Below, piece by piece: positions 58,325-64,000 of a DNA stretch of 64,000 bases (its first letter is position 1; each line of letters starts with the position of its first letter). Source of the DNA: Acidobacteriota bacterium (lineage in GTDB: Bacteria > Acidobacteriota > Terriglobia > Acidiferrales > UBA7541). The stretch covers positions 1-64,000 of the forward strand of contig JABCZD010000014.1 of NCBI GenBank assembly GCA_013289855.1. The letters are read 5' to 3'. The notes under the pieces were generated by a model that saw nothing but the letters and a program-made list of their open reading frames with translations, was not told the origin of the DNA and made no database searches. The translations under genes were made by a program, and so were the position numbers.

Positions 58325-60805
58325 CTAAAACGTAGCCTCCAGCTGCAACTCCCCAATCATCTTCTCCAGCTGTTCATTCGCCGCATCCCGCTGCGCCTCG
58401 GTATCCCTGATTTTCTTCCGCAGCGTCTCGAGCTGCGTCTCCTGCTCGTCCAGTTGCCGCGTATATCGCTGCAGCAGCGCCTTCTCCTCCGCGCTCCCCC
58501 GCAACGCCTTCATGTTCTCCCGCAGCCGCCCCTGATCCTCCACAATCCGGTCGATGTCCCCCTGCCGGTCAGCCATCTCTTGTTCAAATCCTGCCACCAC
58601 GGTTTTCTGTGCTGTGATCTTACCCAGCGCCGCCGCCATCTCCGCGCTTACGCTTCCGTCTTGTATAAATAACGCAATCTGATTGCTCTCCAGATCCCCT
58701 AACTGATAGGTGTGCTCCAGCGGCTGCACCTCTTCAATCGGGAGCGACGCTGTCGCCTTCGCCGCGATTTCCATCTTGAAGCGATACAGCCCCGGCGCCC
58801 TCTCTTCCGGCTCCTTTGTTCCGGGCACCAACTTCGCGGAAGAGTTCACCGGGTATTCGATCACTAATGTTCGTGTCGTGTCGTCTTGATTCTTAACCGT
58901 GTACACCGTCTTCTCGTGCAGTTCGCTGACCTGTGTCAATATCCCTTTGGAGATTTTCACCCGGGTAACATGCTGTGGCTGCGCGCTTTTTTGCGCTGCC
59001 ACCAAAAGTCCCAAATCCGTCGCGTACGAAAGCAATCGCCGGTCTCCCGGCTTGATCGCATCAGTCAAGCCCTCCCCGGCAAAGACTTCATTTTCCAGCA
59101 CGCTGAAGCTCCCGCCATCCAGCATCAAGTTGCTCGTATTCTTCAGCCACAGCGCTCGCAGCGGCCGCCCCGACCCTCTAGCTCCTGCCCACAATGAAAC
59201 CTTTTCCACTTCAATATCGGTTTGCGCAATTGGTACCAGCGCCGACTGATTTTTCTTCAGCGATACTCGATCCTTCAATTTATATTCAAAAAGATCGCCC
59301 AGTCCCTGGCCACTGGCCGCGGCTGCAACCATCACGCGCGCTTCCTCTAGAATCGCTTCGGAATAGTTGGTGTCGGCCCTGAATGTTCCTCCTCCTACTC
59401 CACCTCCCGAGCCGCTGCCGATCCCGCCTCCCACGTGCGGCCGCTTCGCCACCCCGCGCAATCCCGCAGTACCAGCGATTGACGCCGACTCCGTGTTTAC
59501 TGTCGGGTTTCTGGCCGATACCTCAATCGTGGAGCTCGCGGCACCAACCTGTAATTGTGAGTTCACGGTATTTTCACCGGGCCCGACGTTAATCTGGGAA
59601 ATCACAGTTTTCTGAAAGCCGAGGGACTGCGCTTCCACGCGATAACCTCCTACTGCCAGCGAAGAAAACGAATACAGCCCCGAACTGTCCGTGGTCGTCT
59701 GCGCCACTACATTATCGTTCTCATCCTTCAGCACCACAGACGCTCCACCGATTGCTGCACCAGACTGATCCGTAATCGCCCCACTTAATCTCCCATTTCC
59801 GCCGGACAGTGCCGAAGAATGCGTCTGCGGCGAAAGTTGCACGCTTTCCGGCAGCGGCACCACTGGACGCCGCCCATAGAATGGCTCCGAAAGCTGCTGA
59901 ATAAACGAATGCGGCGCCCCAGCCACCAGCGACAACTCCACGTCGTTCCAATCTTCGCCCACCGTGTTATCTACAATCGCCCAGCCCTGCAGCAGCGGTT
60001 TCTTATCACTCTTCGTCGGCAACACAATGCGGTAGGTCGTCTTCCAAATGGGCACTTCGCTGATGTAACTCACATACAGTTTGCGTTCCCCGTTGCCCGT
60101 CGTCGAAATTGTCATTCGTCGCACATCCTGATCCCTCGAAGAAGCGATCAGCCCCAGATAGCGTCCCACTTCTATCTGCAAATCTTTGTCCGCAATCCGC
60201 ACGCTGGTGCTGGGATTTAAATCCACCGTTCGTACTTCCCCGGAATCGCTGATCAATGAAATCTCATCCGTCTCCACCGTCCAATTCGTGGCGTTCCGCG
60301 TTTTCCGTTCCACGCTCAGTAGCTTTCCTGATAGCGCCGGGCCCGTACCGCTGCGCACCTCCACTCGCGCACCGCGCAACGCCCCCAGAAACTCCGAAAC
60401 CGTCGGCCGCTCTCCCAAAGCCAGCCGCAACGTCGCCAGCCGCCTCGCCAGCGGCGCTTCGGAGTTGTAGTCCACCCCGCTGATTCGTCCGCCATCCAGA
60501 TCCAGTACCGTCAACGACTTCAGCACGTCGTTCAGCTGCGCGCTAGTGAAATCAATGTGTACGTCCTGGCTTCCGCGCACATGTCCCAAATGCTCAAAGT
60601 AACCAACGCCATTTTTGTACAGCACCACGCGCCGCACCGGCAGCTTCTCCGTCGTCTCCGTCGTGCCACGCACATCGCTGGCGGCAGCATCGCGTCGCAC
60701 CTCTGGCGCGGTATTTTTCGTAGTCGACGCGGGATTTTTTTGTTGAGCAGAAAGAAATGACGTGGATACCAGCGACAGCACTAGCGCAGCCAAGGCACGT
60801 TTCAT
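58325..60805 (-). CDS. DUF4139 protein with inserted carboxypeptidase-regulatory domain
   Basis: About 826 residues from ATG 60805 with GGAGG upstream. Signal peptide to about residue 20. The N-terminal part (about 55-300) has VRRVVLYKNGVGYFEH and SYISEVPIWKTTYRIVL; the DUF4139 part resumes after about 480 (LGDLFEYKLKDRVSL, RLLSYATDLG). Between them (about 338-432) sits a carboxypeptidase-regulatory-like beta domain (GRLSGAITDQSGAAIGGASV ... SGLYSFSSLAVGGY) and a Gly-rich linker (about 455-475). The C-terminus is a coiled coil. Probably a cell-surface protein; function unknown. Confidence 0.82.
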   Translation of the reverse strand: MKRALAALVLSLVSTSFLSAQQKNPASTTKNTAPEVRRDAAASDVRGTTETTEKLPVRRVVLYKNGVGYFEHLGHVRGSQDVHIDFTSAQLNDVLKSLTVLDLDGGRISGVDYNSEAPLARRLATLRLALGERPTVSEFLGALRGARVEVRSGTGPALSGKLLSVERKTRNATNWTVETDEISLISDSGEVRTVDLNPSTSVRIADKDLQIEVGRYLGLIASSRDQDVRRMTISTTGNGERKLYVSYISEVPIWKTTYRIVLPTKSDKKPLLQGWAIVDNTVGEDWNDVELSLVAGAPHSFIQQLSEPFYGRRPVVPLPESVQLSPQTHSSALSGGNGRLSGAITDQSGAAIGGASVVLKDENDNVVAQTTTDSSGLYSFSSLAVGGYRVEAQSLGFQKTVISQINVGPGENTVNSQLQVGAASSTIEVSARNPTVNTESASIAGTAGLRGVAKRPHVGGGIGSGSGGGVGGGTFRADTNYSEAILEEARVMVAAAASGQGLGDLFEYKLKDRVSLKKNQSALVPIAQTDIEVEKVSLWAGARGSGRPLRALWLKNTSNLMLDGGSFSVLENEVFAGEGLTDAIKPGDRRLLSYATDLGLLVAAQKSAQPQHVTRVKISKGILTQVSELHEKTVYTVKNQDDTTRTLVIEYPVNSSAKLVPGTKEPEERAPGLYRFKMEIAAKATASLPIEEVQPLEHTYQLGDLESNQIALFIQDGSVSAEMAAALGKITAQKTVVAGFEQEMADRQGDIDRIVEDQGRLRENMKALRGSAEEKALLQRYTRQLDEQETQLETLRKKIRDTEAQRDAANEQLEKMIGELQLEATF

Positions 60806-60950
60806 CACGACCTCCGCCAAGCGTTACGGTTATAGACTTGTCAATCCAGATGCAATCTATCACCGATGCGTTGTTTGGTACCTGTGCGGTAGTTGTGTGG
60901 TAATCGTTCAGCAGTTATTCGGCACAGCCAAGCGCCAAACTGTTCTTCGA

Positions 60951-62384
60951 TTACTTCGTCGGCTGCGAAAGCGTTTTCACCAAATCGTATAGAAAGGTCT
61001 GACCCTCGTAGAAAGACTGCACCGCCATCCGTTCGTCGCGCCCGTGAAAGCGGATATCGTTGCGGTCAAAGAAAAATCCTTGAATGCCGTACGTGGGAAT
61101 TCCCGCCACCCGCAGATAGCGCCCGTCCGTCGCGCCCGCCACCATGATGGGCACCGTAAGCACTCCCGGCCAGATTTTCTGCGTCGTGCTGTTCACCGCG
61201 GCAAGCACGTCGGCACGCATCGGCGAAGCGGGCCCGGCCCCGAAGTCCGACGTGGAAGTAATGCTCACCTGCTCATCGCCGACAACCTTCTTCAGCGTGC
61301 CGAGCACGTATTCCGCGGAATCTTCCGGCAGCACCCGGCAGTTCACGTTAGCCGCGGCCAGTTGCGGCAAGGCGTTTATCGCGTGTCCGCCCTCCAGTTG
61401 CGTGGCCACGCAGGTGGTGCGCAGCGTCGCGTTCCACACGGGAGACGCTGCCGCCACTTTTTGCATCGCCTCCTGCGAACCCGCCGCCACTCTCGCGAGA
61501 TCATCCCCCACCGCCCCGCCTTCGATTTTTGACATCTGCTGGAAATAGGCCGCGGTTACTTCGTTAGTCTTCAGCGGAAAACCAAACTCCGAAAGATGCG
61601 CCAGCGCAAACGCCAGATGGTAAATCGCGTTATCCGCCACCGGCATCGAACTGTGCCCGCCCTTGTTGTGCACTTCGAAGCGGAAATTCAGCACGTACTT
61701 CTCGCTCACTTGCAGATCGTTCGAACGCTTCTTGCCCTCCAGCGATTCGCCCCAGCCTCCTTCGTTCAGCGCGAAATCCGCATCGATCAGGTCGCGGTGA
61801 TTCTTCAGCAGCCACGCCACGCCGTTAAACGGTCCGCCGCCTTCTTCGTCCGCCGTCAGCGCCACAATGATGTCGCGATCCGGCTTAAAACCTTCCTTCT
61901 TGTACTGAATCAGATTGGCGATCCACACTGCCGCCTGCGCTTTGTCGTCGCCCGTACCGCGTCCATAGAAAAACCCGTCCTTCTCCGTCAGCAGGAACGG
62001 ATCCATGGACCAGTCTTCCCGCTTGGCTTCCACTACGTCGATGTGCGCAAGCAGCAGCAGCGGTTTGCGCGCCCCCGTTCCGTGGTAGCGCACCACCAGA
62101 TTGGCCTTCTTCGGGCTCGCCCCGCCCACAAAAATATCCGCATCGGGGAATCCCGCCGCTTTCAACCGCGCCGCCGCGGCCTGCGCCACGGGAGTAGTCG
62201 CCCCAGTCGTATACCCGGACTGTATCTCGATGAATTCCTTGTAGATGTCGTGCGCCAGTTGCTTTTCGGCCTCCGGCCGCATCGTTTGCGCACCCGCGGA
62301 AGCAAGAGCAAAGAACACCAGCACACCGGCGCCGAGGGCACGAGCGAAATTGCAAATTGGTTGATACAATGAGCGATCCTCCAT
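60951..62384 (-). CDS. Secreted M20/M28-type zinc peptidase
   Basis: About 477 residues from ATG 62384, chosen for a clean signal peptide (LGAGVLVFFALASAGAQ); an ATG 30 bases upstream is in frame. Motifs of the M20 clan: LLLLAHIDVVEAKR, YGRGTGDDKAQ, LTADEEGGG and HGRDERM. Catalytic Glu lies in the EEGGG stretch. A dimerisation domain (VHNKGGHSSMPVADNAIYHL in parts) is present. Should degrade peptides in the periplasm. Stands alone. Confidence 0.9.
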   Translation of the reverse strand: MEDRSLYQPICNFARALGAGVLVFFALASAGAQTMRPEAEKQLAHDIYKEFIEIQSGYTTGATTPVAQAAAARLKAAGFPDADIFVGGASPKKANLVVRYHGTGARKPLLLLAHIDVVEAKREDWSMDPFLLTEKDGFFYGRGTGDDKAQAAVWIANLIQYKKEGFKPDRDIIVALTADEEGGGPFNGVAWLLKNHRDLIDADFALNEGGWGESLEGKKRSNDLQVSEKYVLNFRFEVHNKGGHSSMPVADNAIYHLAFALAHLSEFGFPLKTNEVTAAYFQQMSKIEGGAVGDDLARVAAGSQEAMQKVAAASPVWNATLRTTCVATQLEGGHAINALPQLAAANVNCRVLPEDSAEYVLGTLKKVVGDEQVSITSTSDFGAGPASPMRADVLAAVNSTTQKIWPGVLTVPIMVAGATDGRYLRVAGIPTYGIQGFFFDRNDIRFHGRDERMAVQSFYEGQTFLYDLVKTLSQPTK

Positions 62385-62503
62385 GAGAATCAAGCCGTCA
62401 GATTTCGGAAACATAGTACCGCACTAAGCGCGCGAACAACGAAGCCCCCAAGTCCCTGATTGCCCGGCCTTTGCCCATCGTTCGAATGACTAATAAATAA
62501 CTC

Positions 62504-62532
62504 TTGACAAGATTTTATAGTTATGCTATCAT
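62504..62532 (+). promoter_or_regulatory. Near-consensus sigma-70 promoter
   Basis: TTGACA at 62504-62509, a 17-bp spacer, TATCAT at 62527-62532. It points right, into a region with no recognisable gene; the start would be near 62539. Confidence 0.65.
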
Positions 62533-62626
62533 TTCGCGTGAAATTCGCAATCCATCCCTTCCTGCGAGCCCGAACCATCCTGCTCCGTTTCGCCCGTCCC
62601 ACCCCTTACCTCTCCAGTCCACATAA

Positions 62627-62706
62627 AAGTGCCGTAATTACTTTAGAATGCGCACTTGCGCAAGTGTTCATTCCAAAGAACTTTAAATCCTCCAGAATGA
62701 ACACTT
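62627..62706. repeat. Alternating GAATGNNCACTT sites and hairpins
   Basis: AAGTGC (62627), GAATGCGCACTT (62646), reverse copy AAGTGTTCATTC (62662-62673) and GAATGAACACTT (62695-62706). The last two form a perfect 12-bp inverted repeat with a 21-base centre; CACTTGCGCAAGTG at 62653 is a 14-bp palindrome. Could be an operator array, an RNA structure or a MITE-like remnant. The 458 bases 62385-62841 contain no supported gene. Confidence 0.6.
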
Positions 62707-62841
62707 ACAAAAATTTTAAATGGGGGTGGTCCCTGCCTCGGCGTTTCGTGTTCGGTGGCTCGTGCCCTTCCCAAATCGGGAGAGCTTTCAGCATCAGGAT
62801 TTGGCAGCCAGGAGCTTCGATCATCGAGAGGTTTAGTAGTT

Positions 62842-63216
62842 CTACCGTTGCGCCGTTGGCGGAGCCGCCGGCGTTTCCGGAGCATGCGTCAGACGCAGCG
62901 TCAGCGTCGTGATCTGCCCAGGACGCAAATTCACGTTCTTCTTCCAGTCGGAGTAAATTCCTTGCGCGGACGCCCGTACGTCGTAAATATCGGCTCGCAG
63001 CTTCGGCACCGAAAATCGCCCCTGCCCGTCCGTGTGCACCACGTGTGGCGCGCTGCCTCCCCCGGATTGATAAGTCACGGCGGCATTAGCCACCGGTTTA
63101 TTGTCCGGCCCCAGCACCAACCCTTCCAAGGTCGAGGTGTGCTGTTGCGGCATAGAGGACACGCTGCCACTCAGCACCAGCCCCACCGCCAACACCAGAA
63201 AAAACATCCATTTCAT
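62842..63216 (-). CDS. Small secreted carboxypeptidase-regulatory-like protein
   Basis: 124 residues from ATG 63216 with GGAGG nearby. Signal peptide (MKWMFFLVLAVGLVLSGSV), then one beta-sandwich carboxypeptidase-regulatory domain: LEGLVLGPDNKPVANAAVTY, DGQGRFSVPKL, YDVRASAQG. Such domains often bind or stabilise other proteins; no partner gene is adjacent. Confidence 0.8.
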   Translation of the reverse strand: MKWMFFLVLAVGLVLSGSVSSMPQQHTSTLEGLVLGPDNKPVANAAVTYQSGGGSAPHVVHTDGQGRFSVPKLRADIYDVRASAQGIYSDWKKNVNLRPGQITTLTLRLTHAPETPAAPPTAQR

Positions 63217-63355
63217 CTCTTGCCTCCGCTCCAGCAATTACCGTTCAGTCTAAACCGTTCCTCCTCCCGGATTTCATCGTCCGCCGCTCATGTGCCCTTC
63301 CAGAACCTGCCTCCCAGTACAGGCAACGCCCGATCCACGAATTGCTCATGTAGGT

Positions 63356-63373
63356 GCCGACCCTCAGGTTGGT
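63356..63373. repeat. Stem GCCGACC-CTCA-GGTTGGT
   Basis: Seven pairs including two G-T. Preceded by TGTAGGT as at 58262. The 307-base spacer 63217-63523 holds no gene that I can support. Confidence 0.45.
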
Positions 63374-63523
63374 CTGTGAGGATTTCCGTCATCGCTGATG
63401 CCCACGCCCCTTCCGAATCTGTCGCCAGATTGACGTGTCGCGGTCATTTTGGTATTTCGCCCCGCCCCTTGTTAGACTGCGCTCTCGACTCCGTAATCGC
63501 GATCTGCCAACGAGGGAGCGCCC

Positions 63524-63787
63524 ATGCCACGCTATTTCACGCAACACACCTTGGCCTGCCTGACCCGCCAAGGCGCGGAAAATCTTGCCGAGCGCATGCA
63601 GCAAGGCGGCCCCGCTCGCGCCGAACGCGTGCTCGTAAACATGCTCGAAGGCAAGATGTTCGCCGAATTTCGCGCCGAATCGCGCGAAGCGCTGGAGGCG
63701 TGGCTGCAAAGTCAGGGTATGCACTTCGACTGGCTGGTGCGCATCGAATGGGAGACCAAGGACGGCAAACTGGAAATCGCCACGTAG
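63524..63787 (+). CDS. Small conserved protein, unknown
   Basis: 87 residues; ATG preceded by GAGGGAG. MPRYFTQHTLACLTRQGAE and FAEFRAESREALEAWLQSQGMHFDWLVRIEWE form an alpha+beta pattern like small dimeric barrel proteins. No catalytic residue stands out. Probably cytoplasmic. Confidence 0.7.
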   Translation: MPRYFTQHTLACLTRQGAENLAERMQQGGPARAERVLVNMLEGKMFAEFRAESREALEAWLQSQGMHFDWLVRIEWETKDGKLEIAT

Positions 63788-63879
63788 ATCTACCGTCCCT
63801 GGCCGGCTGTAAACTATTGATTATATGAGGTTAATGCCGAAAGTGAGAGCAAAAGCAGCGGTTACCGGAATCCCGATAA

Positions 63880-63919
63880 AAAAGAGGGTGATTTACCCCG
63901 CAAGCTGCGCTACTCTTTT
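63880..63919 (+). other. Candidate three-way-junction leader before the sulfurtransferase
   Basis: AAAAGAG (63880-63886) pairs with CTCTTTT (63913-63919), enclosing GGT-GATTT-ACC and CGCA-AGC-TGCG. It lies about 30 bases before the start codon. It matches no known riboswitch class by eye. Confidence 0.4.
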
Positions 63920-63948
63920 CCCTCAACTTAGAGGGAAGGAAAACCATC

Positions 63949-64000
63949 ATGTCTGAATATGCTCACCCAGAAGTTCTTGTCACCACCGAATGGATCGCCG
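63949..64000 (+). CDS. Start of a thiosulfate sulfurtransferase (partial)
   Basis: ATG with GGGAAGGA upstream opens MSEYAHPEVLVTTEWIA, which resembles the N-terminus of two-domain rhodanese-type sulfurtransferases. The rest is beyond the window, so catalytic cysteine and length cannot be checked. Confidence 0.6.
   Translation, partial: MSEYAHPEVLVTTEWIA

Noticed and set aside
62523..62912. 129-codon frame downstream of the 62504 promoter
   Set aside because: Its ATG overlaps the -10 box and the sequence is unstructured, so the promoter more likely makes an RNA or another product.
62755..63828. 357-codon plus-strand frame over the small secreted protein and the last small gene
   Set aside because: Runs antisense through a clear signal-peptide protein and out of frame through the conserved 87-residue protein; Arg/His/Pro-rich.
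1..64000. CRISPR arrays, prophage genes, rRNA operon, oriC
   Set aside because: No regularly spaced direct repeats, no phage structural or integrase genes other than the IS tail, no rRNA and no dnaA-box cluster were seen.

Overview
The window looks like a chromosomal segment of an Acidobacteriota bacterium. G+C is roughly 58-60% by eye. The grounds are an alternative complex III (act) operon joined to an A2-type caa3 cytochrome oxidase, secreted proteins with FG-GAP/UnbV and carboxypeptidase-regulatory domains, and many short palindromic intergenic repeats. The phylum is an inference from gene content; no rRNA gene is present to confirm it.

Layout. 0-0.8 kb: tail of an IS transposase beside an A+T-richer, probably truncated gene. 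0.8-6 kb: secreted trypsin-like protease, M28 peptidase, MFS transporter. 6-6.7 kb: a vapBC toxin-antitoxin pair with a readable promoter/operator. 6.9-9.3 kb: tdh-kbl, threonine to glycine and acetyl-CoA. 9.5-19.1 kb: secreted protein, polA, DUF4239-like membrane protein, lipoprotein protease, rhodanese, murJ and a GAF protein preceded by a possible 15-codon leader ORF. 19.1-26.8 kb (minus strand): hybrid histidine kinase, beta-helix protein, CusF-SCO1 fusion and a PPIase/FG-GAP/UnbV protein. 26.9 kb: tRNA-Asn(GTT).

27.4-40.4 kb is one respiratory operon: actABCDEF, a small membrane protein, sco1, coxB, coxA, coxC, coxD. Genes mostly overlap or lie a few bases apart. The products should form a quinol:cytochrome c oxidoreductase (ACIII) feeding electrons through haem c of ActA, ActE and the CoxB tail to the oxidase, with Sco1 loading CuA. 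40.9-47.5 kb: uvrA, a DHS-like protein, a CPBP protease, mtnA and a small membrane protein. 47.6-49.9 kb (minus): yebC, ruvC and a secreted protein overlapping ruvC. 50.2-56.7 kb: a surface polysaccharide cluster (three GT4 glycosyltransferases, an O-antigen ligase/polymerase, a methyltransferase). 56.7-63.2 kb (minus): START-like, DUF4139, M20 peptidase and a small carboxypeptidase-regulatory protein. 63.5-64 kb: a small conserved protein and the start of a sulfurtransferase.

The less expected signals are a parS-like palindrome inside a glycosyltransferase gene, a vapBC promoter predicted to give a leaderless mRNA with a perfect 12-bp inverted repeat over the -35 box, intergenic-type repeats in-frame inside two genes, alternating GAATGNNCACTT sites downstream of a near-consensus promoter, unexplained structured leaders before uvrA and the sulfurtransferase, and a GC-skew change along the window. 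Most ordinary genes here are well supported by family motifs; functions of about ten secreted or membrane proteins remain unknown.
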